Positions 36,625-44,433 of a stretch of DNA of 64,000 nucleotides are shown one piece after another (position 1 is the stretch's first letter; each line of letters begins with the position of its first letter). Location: the NCBI GenBank assembly GCA_963698435.1, contig CAVOQV010000005.1:62001-126000 (forward strand), in the 5' to 3' direction. The position numbers and the translations under genes are program-made. This DNA comes from Sva-07 sp963698435. GTDB lineage: Bacteria; Actinomycetota; Acidimicrobiia; Acidimicrobiales; Ilumatobacteraceae. The notes beneath the pieces were generated by a model. It ran no database searches and was not told the DNA's origin. It saw nothing but the letters and a program-made list of their open reading frames with translations.

Positions 36625-37469
36625 CAGCCCTCCGTGGTGGAGGGAGTGTTCGCGGTCGTGTCGGTCGGTGTCGAATCGCCCGGCACGGAGTCGGCCGGTG
36701 CGAGCTGGTCAGCTGGATCGACGACGTCGCTGTCGATCTCGCCCAGGCTCGGCAGGTCGGGGGCCCACGGCGGCATGCTGACGTCGGTGTCGTCGGGCAC
36801 GAACGCGATCGCGACGACCATCTGGTCTCGGTCGAGGCGGATGTTGTTGAAGTCGGCGATGTAGGTGGTGCCGTCGTCGGTGTCGGTGAAGTTGTTCCAC
36901 ACGACCACCTTCAGCTCGGCATTCTCCTCGGAACCGTCGATGACGCACTTGTCACCGTCTTCCCACACGAGCACGTCCTCGCGGGGCTCCTGGCCGGCCA
37001 GTTGGGTCTCCAGAGCCACGCGCTGCGTTTCGGGGAAGGTCAGCTTGTCGTTGGCGAGGTCGACGTCGTAGGTGTCGAGGAACACACCGAGTGTGGCATT
37101 GCTGCCCACCGCGGCCGACGAGAACGGATGCCAGTGGATCAGGCCGTCCTCGTGGCTGTGGATGCCGGTGCGGGCGTACTGGGTGTAGTTGTCGGTACCG
37201 GGCTGCTCGGCGTCTCCTTCGAGCTTGAACCAGGTGTCACAGAGGTAGAAGCCGTACGCGTGGTGCCAGTGATCGCTCTGCTGCGGTGCACCCGACGCGT
37301 CGACGGACGGACGGCTCTGACGGGAATAGACCACCAGCGCGAGGCCGAGGACGATCACGATGGTCACCACCATGGGGAACAGCGTTCCGCCCTGGAAACG
37401 GACCTTCTTGCCCTGGCCGGACTTGGCCAGCTTGGCGGCTTTCTTGGTGGATGACGAGGAGGGTGCCAC
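36624..37469 (-). CDS. Membrane-anchored His-rich protein of unknown function
   Basis: 281 residues from GTG 37469. A basic N-terminus (KKAAKLAKSGQGKK) is followed by one helix (LFPMVVTIVIVLGLALVVY), then an extracytoplasmic domain with a striking His cluster: SDHWHHAYGFYLC and GIHSHEDGLIHWHPF. The pattern H-W-H ... H-x-H-x-D-G-x-I-H-x-H-P suggests metal binding. The C-terminal 50 residues are Asp/Thr/Pro-rich. I have seen similar sequences in Actinomycetota but no assigned function. The start is nine bases after a TAGCCT box; GTG 37475 is only three bases from it. The stop overlaps the manC-like start (TGATG). Confidence 0.75.
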   Translation of the reverse strand: MAPSSSSTKKAAKLAKSGQGKKVRFQGGTLFPMVVTIVIVLGLALVVYSRQSRPSVDASGAPQQSDHWHHAYGFYLCDTWFKLEGDAEQPGTDNYTQYARTGIHSHEDGLIHWHPFSSAAVGSNATLGVFLDTYDVDLANDKLTFPETQRVALETQLAGQEPREDVLVWEDGDKCVIDGSEENAELKVVVWNNFTDTDDGTTYIADFNNIRLDRDQMVVAIAFVPDDTDVSMPPWAPDLPSLGEIDSDVVDPADQLAPADSVPGDSTPTDTTANTPSTTEG

Positions 37470-37478
37470 GACCACGAG

Positions 37479-37484
37479 AGGCTA
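37479..37484 (-). promoter_or_regulatory. Leaderless-type -10 box for the His-rich protein gene
   Basis: TAGCCT on the minus strand, nine bases before GTG 37469. It would drive the His-rich and manC-like genes. Confidence 0.45.
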
Positions 37485-37508
37485 GCGGGGCCCGGATCGG
37501 ATGCGGGT

Positions 37509-38801
37509 TCAGGGGTGGGTTCGCTTCCGGTTTCGTTGCAGCGAACGCAGCAGCTGGTCGTACGCGGCGCCGACGGCGGCAGGCGACGCATGCTGCTCGA
37601 CCCAGGCTCGGCCGCATGCGCCGAGACGCTGCGCCCGCTCCGGATCGGCGACCAGGGAACGGATCGCCGAGGTGAACGCCCCGGCATCGTCCGGAGCCAC
37701 GGCGACGCCGCCACCCGACCGGTCGAGAATCTGTGGGACGGCCGTTCCCGGATCGATCGACGCGATCACCGGTCGACCGGCGGCCATGATGGAGTAGGTC
37801 TTCGACGGCACGCTCACCCGACCGAGCCCACCACGCAGCGGGACGACGTGGACATCTCCGGTTGCCAGCAGCTCGGACAGCCGAGACGGTTCGATGTAGT
37901 CGGCGAACCGCACGTTGGCGATGTCGGCAGCAGCCGTTTCCAGAGATGCGCGTGCGGCACCGTTGCCGTTGATCAGGAACACGACGTCGGGCAGTTCGCT
38001 CGCCGCATCCAGCACCAGTTCGAGCGACTGGGAGAACCCGACGTTGCCGGCGTACAGGACGACGGGACCGTCTCCGAGTCCGAGCTCGGCCCGGTACGGC
38101 GTCGCCCGGTCCGCTGGCACGATCGCCTCGGTGTCGACGAAATTGGGAATCACGCGAACCGTGTCGCCCGCGCCCAACTTGGCCACGACGTTGTCGCGCA
38201 GGTCGTCGGACAGCACGGTGACGGCGTCGGCGGCGACGTAGCTCACCCGTTCGAGCCACCGCGCGACACCGATGATCGTGCGGTTCGAGATCGCACCGGT
38301 CTCGACGGCGGCGTCCGGGAAGACGTCTTGGATGTTGAACACCATCGGGCAGCGACGCAGTCGGCTCGCAACCCATCCGGTGAGCCCGAGCGTGAGCGGA
38401 GGCGACATCGCGATCACCGCTCCCGATCGACGGAACCAGCCCCCGACGCGAAGGCAGTACAGCCCTGCGAGGAGCGAGTAGGCACCGAAGCCGACCGCAC
38501 GCCGGGCCAGGTTCGACTTGTCGCGCCCAGGGAACGGATGGACCCGCGTGATCGATCCCCACGGCGTGCGCTCGGAGCGCACGAGGCGACCTCGCCAACC
38601 GGCTTCGATCTGATGCGAGCGATACCACGGCAACGACGTGACGACGTGCACGGTGTGGCCGAGCTCGGCCAACTCCTCCACGATGCGGGTCATCACCACG
38701 CCCGTCGGTGCCGTGTCGGGGGCGAAGTGAGGACACAGCACGACCAGCGGACGCAACGTCGGACGAGATGCGCCGGGCACGTCGTGGACGTCGATCGTCA
38801 T
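37509..38801 (-). CDS. GT4 glycosyltransferase, WbuB-like
   Basis: GT-B enzyme of 430 residues. The N-terminal PHFAPDTAPTGVVMTRIVEELAELGH and the central MSPPLTLGLTG and NIQDVFPDAAVETG segments are typical of WbuB/WbnK-like transferases, which add N-acetylated amino sugars or fucose-like sugars in O-antigen synthesis. The donor domain has LYAGNVGFSQSLE and VPSKTYSIMAAGRPVIAS. It lies last of three GT4 genes joined by 4-base ATGA overlaps, hence one translationally coupled set. Sugar specificity is not predictable. Confidence 0.9.
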   Translation of the reverse strand: MTIDVHDVPGASRPTLRPLVVLCPHFAPDTAPTGVVMTRIVEELAELGHTVHVVTSLPWYRSHQIEAGWRGRLVRSERTPWGSITRVHPFPGRDKSNLARRAVGFGAYSLLAGLYCLRVGGWFRRSGAVIAMSPPLTLGLTGWVASRLRRCPMVFNIQDVFPDAAVETGAISNRTIIGVARWLERVSYVAADAVTVLSDDLRDNVVAKLGAGDTVRVIPNFVDTEAIVPADRATPYRAELGLGDGPVVLYAGNVGFSQSLELVLDAASELPDVVFLINGNGAARASLETAAADIANVRFADYIEPSRLSELLATGDVHVVPLRGGLGRVSVPSKTYSIMAAGRPVIASIDPGTAVPQILDRSGGGVAVAPDDAGAFTSAIRSLVADPERAQRLGACGRAWVEQHASPAAVGAAYDQLLRSLQRNRKRTHP

Positions 38802-39979
38802 CGGCCCGCCCGGAACGCCAGGTCGTACGCATCAGCGAGCGCGGCACCTGAGCGTTCGGTCGTGAACGAGCCAGCACGTGCCCGACCTGCCGAGCGCATC
38901 GCAACCGACCGCGCCGCTACCACGTCGAGCGCATCGGCCCATGCCTCCATCTCGAGTGGCAGGACCAGTCCGGCGTCGCCGACGACCTCGGCGAGCGCAG
39001 GTTGATCGGAGCACACCACCGGCGTGCCGAGTGCCATCGCCTCCACCGCGGGCGCCCCGAAACCCTCGTACTCGCTCGGGAACACGAGGGCATCGGCGGC
39101 GGCAACGAGACCATCACGATGCGCATCCGGGACGCGCCCGGGTCGGACGACGCGCTGGTCGAGTCCGAGTCGCGCGATGTCGGCGGCCACCTCGCCCTCG
39201 GCCGCTCCCCGACCACCCAGCAGCACCAGTCGCAGGTCCGGGTCCGTCCAGTGACGGGCCATCACCTCCAACAGGAACCGATGGTTCTTGTGGGGGTGCG
39301 TGATCGCCGGGTACACGATCATCGGACCCGCGCCGAGCCCGTAGTCCCGACGCAGGTCGAACGCCGACGGCGCATCCGCGCCGAGCGACGACTCGACGCC
39401 GTGCGGCACCACCACGACACGGTCGGGATCGACGTCATAGGCGTCGATCACGGTGGTGCGGACATACTCGGTTGGGACGGCGACGACGGCGGCGCGGCCG
39501 ACCGACCTCGGAATCGCGCGTTCCAGATAGCGCCGCTTCGTCGAGGTGAGGTACTCGGGATGGGTCAGATACTGCAGATCGTGGATCGTGAGCACGATCG
39601 GGCGGCGGCCGACGGCAGGCGTGGTACCACCGCCGTGGTGGACGATGTCGGCCTCGCGCGTCCGGCGCCGCAGCCACGTGTGTTCGGCAAGAACGCGTCG
39701 GTGACGGCTCGTTCCACTGATCGGCGCGGAGACCATGGGAAACAGCGAGGCGAGTTCCGGATGAGCGTCGACGAACGACGGCAAGCAGTGAAGCGTGGGC
39801 ACGAAGGGTGTCGGTTGGGACGCCAGTCCGAGGAGTTGACGCACGAGGTACTGCTCGGAGCCACCGACCTCGCCGGGGACGCACCACAGCAGGTTGACCG
39901 CCACGGCGATCGGTGACATCCGGCCCGGTTCGGTGGAGGGGGAGGCAGCGCGGGAGGAGGAGGTGGATTCGTCGATCAT
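38798..39979 (-). CDS. GT4 glycosyltransferase, mannosyltransferase-like
   Basis: GT-B enzyme, 393 residues. The acceptor half has NLLWCVPGEVGGSEQYLVRQLL and LTIHDLQYLTHPEYL. The donor half has IVYPAITHPHKNHRFLLEVM and the Glu-x7-Glu motif in FPSEYEGFGAPAVEAMALG. The HDLQY-type motif and the PHKNH loop are common in GT4 mannosyl- and rhamnosyltransferases. It is middle gene of a three-gene coupled set (ATGA overlaps at both ends). It probably builds the same glycan as its neighbours. Confidence 0.9.
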   Translation of the reverse strand: MIDESTSSSRAASPSTEPGRMSPIAVAVNLLWCVPGEVGGSEQYLVRQLLGLASQPTPFVPTLHCLPSFVDAHPELASLFPMVSAPISGTSRHRRVLAEHTWLRRRTREADIVHHGGGTTPAVGRRPIVLTIHDLQYLTHPEYLTSTKRRYLERAIPRSVGRAAVVAVPTEYVRTTVIDAYDVDPDRVVVVPHGVESSLGADAPSAFDLRRDYGLGAGPMIVYPAITHPHKNHRFLLEVMARHWTDPDLRLVLLGGRGAAEGEVAADIARLGLDQRVVRPGRVPDAHRDGLVAAADALVFPSEYEGFGAPAVEAMALGTPVVCSDQPALAEVVGDAGLVLPLEMEAWADALDVVAARSVAMRSAGRARAGSFTTERSGAALADAYDLAFRAGR

Positions 39980-41079
39980 GCGGCGAGCTCACGGTAGACG
40001 GCGAGGGTGAGCACGGCAGATCTCTCCCAGGTGAGTTCCCCTGCGCGGCGTCGAGCGGCCGAGGCAAGATCGGCACGACGGTCAGCCGCTTCGACGATGC
40101 CTCTGGCGATGTCGTCGACGTCGAAGGGGTCGACCAGCACCGCGGCGCCTCCCGCGACCTCTTCGGTCGATGTCCCCCTGCTGGTGACGACGGCAGCACC
40201 CTGCGCCATTGCCTCGGCGACGGGCAATCCGAACCCCTCACGCTCGCTGGGATACGCGAACACGGTGGCAGCTGCATAGAGCGGACCGAGGTCAGCATCG
40301 GGGACGAATCCGAGGAAGAGCGTTTCCCCGATCTCGGCGATCCCGACGTCGCCCCAGCCCTCGGCTCCCGCAACGACGAGCGGCCCGGGCATGCCCGGGC
40401 GTCGCACTGCTTCGGCGAGACGCGAGAGGTTCTTCCGGGGCTCGAGCGTGCCGACGAACAGCACGAATTCGTCCGGAAGCAGGTAGCGACGCCGCACTCG
40501 CTGGACCGCCTCCGCGGAGACCTCGGCAACATCGACGCCGAGTGGGACGAGACGGAGGCGGTCAGCAGAGATGCCTGCCGTTTCGCAGTCGCGACGGGTC
40601 GCCTCGCTCGAGCAGATGACCAGATCAGCGCGCCGGATGATGGCGTCGAGGCTGCGGTTCATCATGCGGACACCCTGCCGGGAGAACTTCGACGGATCGT
40701 GCACGAACGCAAGATCGTGCACCGTCACGACCAGCGGCGCGGAGGTGCCACACGGAACGAGGCCGGTCGCGTGAGCGACGTCGACTTCTCCGGTCACGGA
40801 CTCGACCTTCGGCCAATTGAGACGGTTCCACGTCTCGTAGAGCGCCGGTCGTGCGAGCGGCAGCATCGCCACCGATCCAGACGGCCGGAATTCTGCGATC
40901 GGAGCGAGCTGGTGCTTGCCGGCGACGAGATGGAGTTCGACGTCCCCCGGCAGCGACCGCAACTCCCGCGCGATCCGCAACGCCGCGATGGCGGTACCAC
41001 CGGGGCTCGGATGCCAGCACTGCTCGACGGTGTAGGCGACTCGGATGGGCCGCGCCTCGTTGTCCACCCGACCCATCAT
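39976..41079 (-). CDS. GT4 glycosyltransferase
   Basis: GT-B enzyme, 367 residues from ATG 41079 (the first of two adjacent ATGs). Features are VAYTVEQCWHPSPGGTAIAALRIARELR at the start, VTVHDLAFVHDPSKFSRQG, the donor loop LFVGTLEPRKNLSRLAEAV and the Glu-x7-Glu motif in YPSEREGFGLPVAEAMAQG. It is the first gene of the three-gene glycosyltransferase set. The open frame extends upstream past the divergent fcl-like start, but that extension looks non-coding. Confidence 0.88.
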   Translation of the reverse strand: MMGRVDNEARPIRVAYTVEQCWHPSPGGTAIAALRIARELRSLPGDVELHLVAGKHQLAPIAEFRPSGSVAMLPLARPALYETWNRLNWPKVESVTGEVDVAHATGLVPCGTSAPLVVTVHDLAFVHDPSKFSRQGVRMMNRSLDAIIRRADLVICSSEATRRDCETAGISADRLRLVPLGVDVAEVSAEAVQRVRRRYLLPDEFVLFVGTLEPRKNLSRLAEAVRRPGMPGPLVVAGAEGWGDVGIAEIGETLFLGFVPDADLGPLYAAATVFAYPSEREGFGLPVAEAMAQGAAVVTSRGTSTEEVAGGAAVLVDPFDVDDIARGIVEAADRRADLASAARRRAGELTWERSAVLTLAVYRELAA

Positions 41080-41123
41080 GGCGGCTCCGAGCAACAGCGC
41101 GGCGCCCGGGAGCGTCCGTGCCG

Positions 41124-41129
41124 TAGCCT
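41124..41129 (+). promoter_or_regulatory. Leaderless-type -10 box for the fcl-like gene
   Basis: TAGCCT seven bases before ATG 41137. Confidence 0.5.
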
Positions 41130-41136
41130 CTGGCGC

Positions 41137-42148
41137 ATGTCGACCCTCCATCCGAACGACGGATCCGACAGCCCCCTGCGCGGACAGCGAGTCCTCGTCA
41201 CCGGAGGCGCAGGCTTCCTCGGACGACGCGTGACGGCTCGGCTCGCCGCGCGGGGCCGACGTGCGCGCTCCACGGTCGAGTGAGTTCGATCTCACCGTGC
41301 CGGGAGCGGCCGACGCGATGCTCGCCGCGCACGAGCCGTCGCTCGTGGTCCACCTCGCGGCCGACGTCGGCGGCATCGGCTACAACCTGGAACATCCCGC
41401 CCGGCTCTACCTGTCGAACCTGTCGATGGGCACGAACATGATCGAGGCAGCACGCCACGCACGGTCCGTCGACAAGACCGTGCTCGTCGGCACGGTCTGT
41501 TCGTATCCGAAGTTCACGCCCGTCCCCTTCGCCGAACGCGACCTCTGGAACGGCTATCCGGAGGAGACCAACGCACCGTACGGCATCGCCAAGAAGGCGC
41601 ACCTCATCCATGCCCAGGTCAACGAGCACGAGTACGGGCAACGCTTCGCGTACCTGATTCCGACCAACCTGTTCGGCCCCGGCGACAAGTTCCACCCCTC
41701 GGTGTCACACGTGATTCCGGCGTTGATCAAGAAGTGTGTCGAGGCCACCGAGTCGGGTGCGACGCACGTCGACGTGTGGGGAACCGGCTCGGCGAGCCGC
41801 GAGTATCTCTACGTCGACGACGCCGCTGAAGCGATCGTGCGAGCCGGCGAGGTCGAGACCACCGCCGAGCCGGTGAACCTCGGCGCCGACCGCGAAGTCA
41901 CGATCAAGGAGACCGTCGAGACGATCGCCGGCCTCGTCGGCTTCGACGGCGAGCTGCGGTGGGATCCGTCGAAGCCCGACGGGCAACCGCGACGGGCCGT
42001 CGACGGTTCACGAGCGCGCGAGCTGCTCGGCTGGTCACCGACGATGGACTTCGTCCAGGGCTTGCGCGCAACGATCGACTGGTACCTCGCCAACCGTGCC
42101 GAGGCCGAACGCGACCCTCACGACCACCCGGTCTCGAACCCGGGCTGA
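41137..42148 (+). CDS. fcl: GDP-L-fucose synthase-like epimerase/reductase, frameshifted near residue 40
   Basis: Short-chain dehydrogenase that converts GDP-4-keto-6-deoxymannose (the Gmd product) to GDP-fucose. The N-terminus in one frame gives GQRVLVTGGAGFLGRRVTARLAARG. The rest continues in another frame with VRAPRSSEFDLT, HLAADVGGIGYN, the catalytic cysteine in GTVCSYPK, the Tyr-x3-Lys in PYGIAKKAH and NLFGPGDKFHP. The break is at a GGGG run, 41252-41255; removing one base yields 336 residues. The start ATG 41137 follows a TAGCCT box. Without correction the gene would give a 48-residue peptide and a headless fragment. Other GDP-sugar reductases of this group are possible products. Confidence 0.85.
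41250..41260 (+). other. Apparent indel in the fcl-like gene
   Basis: The sequence gcgcggggccgac reads AARGR in the upstream frame but RGADV in the frame that continues into conserved sequence. One surplus G in the run of four, or two missing bases, explains the switch. Confidence 0.75.
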
Positions 42149-42169
42149 CGAGACACTGGCGACGAGCGC

Positions 42170-42748
42170 TCACCGTGTCGCCGAGGCGACCACACCGGCG
42201 GCGACGGCCGGTTCCCGGTAGGCGGCGCTGAGACTCTCCACGGTCTCGTGGGCGTTGAGCCCGCTCGGGTTGGGCACGACGAACAACCGGGCCCCCTCGA
42301 AACGCTCGGCCTGCTCCCCCATCGACGCCTTCGGATGCCCGAACGCCGTGCGATACGCCGTGATGCCGGCGATCGCGACGACCGCCGGCGTGAGCCGGCG
42401 AACGGTGGCGCGCAGTTCCTCTCCTCCGGAACGGAGTTCGGCCGTGCTCAGGTCCGATGCCCTGGCCGTGGCCCGATGAACCACGTTGGTGATGCCGATG
42501 CCACGTTCGACCAGGTGGCGCCGGTCGTCGTCGGTCATGCCGCGGCCCCGGTCGATGGGGTGATCGATGATCCCCGCTCCGAGCAGCGCCGGGTAGAAGC
42601 GGTTGCCCGGATGGGCGAAGTGGGTCTGTGTGGCCGCGGTCCAGAGCCCCGGGTTGATCCCGACGAACAACAGCTTCACGCCGGGTCCGACGAGGTCGGG
42701 CACCGTGGCGTCGACGTACGACTCGAGCTCGGCCTTCGAAAATCCCAC
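42170..42748 (-). CDS. mug: G/U mismatch-specific DNA glycosylase (Mug-like)
   Basis: Uracil-DNA glycosylase superfamily enzyme that removes uracil or ethenocytosine opposite guanine. The 192-residue product has the Mug-type active-site segment GINPGLWTAATQTHFAHPGNRFYP, and the second conserved loop VVPNPSGLNAHE near the C-terminus. The start GTG 42748 is seven bases after a TACGAT box. It is divergent from the GNAT gene and converges on the fcl-like gene. Confidence 0.93.
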   Translation of the reverse strand: MGFSKAELESYVDATVPDLVGPGVKLLFVGINPGLWTAATQTHFAHPGNRFYPALLGAGIIDHPIDRGRGMTDDDRRHLVERGIGITNVVHRATARASDLSTAELRSGGEELRATVRRLTPAVVAIAGITAYRTAFGHPKASMGEQAERFEGARLFVVPNPSGLNAHETVESLSAAYREPAVAAGVVASATR

Positions 42749-42755
42749 GGTCGGG

Positions 42756-42761
42756 ATCGTA
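42756..42761 (-). promoter_or_regulatory. Leaderless-type -10 box for mug
   Basis: TACGAT on the minus strand, seven bases before GTG 42748. Confidence 0.45.
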
Positions 42762-42770
42762 CGGGGATGC

Positions 42771-42776
42771 GACACT
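42771..42776 (+). promoter_or_regulatory. Leaderless-type -10 box for the GNAT gene
   Basis: GACACT six bases before ATG 42783. The same GACACT box occurs before the methyltransferase gene (43559-43564). Confidence 0.4.
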
Positions 42777-42782
42777 CGGTGG

Positions 42783-43430
42783 ATGGGGAACGACCACTGG
42801 CCGCTGTTCGACCTCGAGGTCGAGACGCCACGGCTGACACTGCGATACCTCGACGACCAGTTGGCGACGGAACTCGTTGCCGTCGCCGGACTCGGCGTGC
42901 ACGACCCGGCGGTGATGCCGTTCACGATCCCGTGGACGGACCTGCCGTCGCCGCAGATGGAACAGGAAGCGATGCGCTTCTACTGGCGGACCCGGGCGTC
43001 GGTGCGACCCGACGCCTGGACACTGCAGTTCGCGGTGCTGGTCGATGGCGCGGTGGTCGGGATGTGCGATCTGTCGACAGAGAACTTCGGCGTCCTGCGA
43101 CAGTTCACGACGGGATCGTGGCTCGGACGCGAGTTCCAGGGTCGGGGGCTCGGCAAGGAGTTCCGCATGGCGGCGCTCACACTCGGTTTCGACGGGTTGG
43201 GGGCGGACTTCGCGTTGACGGGAGCCTGGCACGACAACGGTGCCTCGAGGGGCGTCACCGAGTCGCTGGGGTACCGGCAGATCGGGCGGCACCGCGCCCT
43301 GCGGCGAGGTGTTCCCGACGAGCAGGTCGACTATCGGATGGCGAAGGAGCACTGGGCGACGATCCGGCGCGACGACATCGTCGTGCAGGGTGTGTCGGCT
43401 GCCCGGTCGTTCCTGGACATCGCTGACTGA
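42783..43430 (+). CDS. GNAT-family N-acetyltransferase, RimJ/RimL type
   Basis: Cytosolic acetyltransferase of 215 residues. The opening PRLTLRYLDDQLATELVAVA and the acetyl-CoA loop in GREFQGRGLGKEFRMAAL (Arg/Gln-x2-Gly-x-Gly/Ala pattern) are characteristic, followed by the HDNGASRGVTESLGYRQIGRHRALRRG strand seen in RimJ-like enzymes. The start ATG 42783 lies six bases after a GACACT box. The substrate is unknown: a protein N-terminus, an antibiotic or a small amine are all possible. Confidence 0.88.
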   Translation: MGNDHWPLFDLEVETPRLTLRYLDDQLATELVAVAGLGVHDPAVMPFTIPWTDLPSPQMEQEAMRFYWRTRASVRPDAWTLQFAVLVDGAVVGMCDLSTENFGVLRQFTTGSWLGREFQGRGLGKEFRMAALTLGFDGLGADFALTGAWHDNGASRGVTESLGYRQIGRHRALRRGVPDEQVDYRMAKEHWATIRRDDIVVQGVSAARSFLDIAD

Positions 43431-43571
43431 TCCCACAGTCCTCGCCGAACTTCCGCCAACGCTCCCGACCAAGCACTCCGACCTCTTGCATCGTCGTGAA
43501 CAGCATCGGACGTGGGGCCTTCGGAGCCGAACGCCCGAGCGTGGGGTGAACGCTCTGCGACACTGGCAGGC

Positions 43572-44357
43572 ATGGCACGGAGCATCGAGCCGGCGGGCAT
43601 CGTCGAGTACTACCGCAGCCACGACGAATCGTTGCGACTTGGCATGGGTGAGGGTCTGGTCGAGTTCGAACGCACGCAGCAGCTGATCCGCCAGGTGATC
43701 CCGACGGCGAGTCGTGTCGTCGATGTCGGAGGCGGCGACGGGGTGCACGCCCGGTGGCTCGCCGCGGACGGCCACGAGGTCGTCACCGTTGATCTGGTGC
43801 CCGATCACGTCGAGCGAGCCCGTGCACTCGGCCTGTCTGCTCAGGTCGGGGACGCTCGATCGCTGCCGCTCGGCGACTCGTCGTTCGACGTCGCCCTGCT
43901 GCTCGGCCCGCTCTACCACCTGCGCGATGCCGACGACCGCGGCGGGGCTCTTCGCGAGGCCCGGAGGGTGCTGCGGCCCGGCGGCCTGCTCGTCGGCGCT
44001 GCGATCAATCGGACCGCAGTGCTCGTCGACGCAGTGAGAAAGGGTTCGATCGTCGACCCCGGCGTCCGAGCGGTGCTCGAGCGGATCGCGCTCTTCGGCC
44101 ACGACGACACCGGGATCGGTTCGGGAGCGTTGTACTTCCACCGGCCAGAGGACTTCCTCGACGAGGTCGCCGGCGCCGGCTTCACCGACCCACGGCTCGT
44201 CGGAGTCGAGGGCCCCGCCTGGGCACTGATCCCACCGGAGTGCGCCGGCGACGATCCGCGGGTCGAACAGGCGCGTTTCGTCGCTGCCCTCGCCGACGAG
44301 GTGGGCGGGAGCGCAGCGAACAGCTCGCACGTGCTGGTGTTCGCGATCGCGAACTGA
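43572..44357 (+). CDS. Class I SAM-dependent methyltransferase
   Basis: 261-residue Rossmann-like methyltransferase. Motif I is VVDVGGGDGVHARWL, motif II VVTVDLVPDHVERA, motif IV-like FDVALLLGPLYHL and the RVLRPGGLLVG segment follow, in the usual order. The C-terminal half (YFHRPEDFLDEVAGAGF) is a substrate-side region. The start ATG 43572 is seven bases after GACACT. Substrate unknown. It is preceded by a 141-base spacer in which I recognise nothing else. Confidence 0.88.
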   Translation: MARSIEPAGIVEYYRSHDESLRLGMGEGLVEFERTQQLIRQVIPTASRVVDVGGGDGVHARWLAADGHEVVTVDLVPDHVERARALGLSAQVGDARSLPLGDSSFDVALLLGPLYHLRDADDRGGALREARRVLRPGGLLVGAAINRTAVLVDAVRKGSIVDPGVRAVLERIALFGHDDTGIGSGALYFHRPEDFLDEVAGAGFTDPRLVGVEGPAWALIPPECAGDDPRVEQARFVAALADEVGGSAANSSHVLVFAIAN

Positions 44358-44367
44358 GTTCGCTCCG

Positions 44368-44383
44368 CGGGCGGTCCCGCCCG
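44368..44383 (+). terminator. Candidate hairpin terminator after the methyltransferase gene
   Basis: Stem cgggcg / cgcccg with loop gtcc, 10 bases after the stop codon. No T tract. Confidence 0.4.
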
Positions 44384-44433
44384 GGGTGTGCGCTTGGCCA
44401 TCTCTGTCACACCCCCGTGCGCATGATGACGGC

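Noticed and set aside
43431..43571. Small gene or gene remnant between the GNAT and methyltransferase genes
   Set aside because: Short frames on both strands are open, but none shows a recognisable motif or start signal apart from the methyltransferase promoter box.
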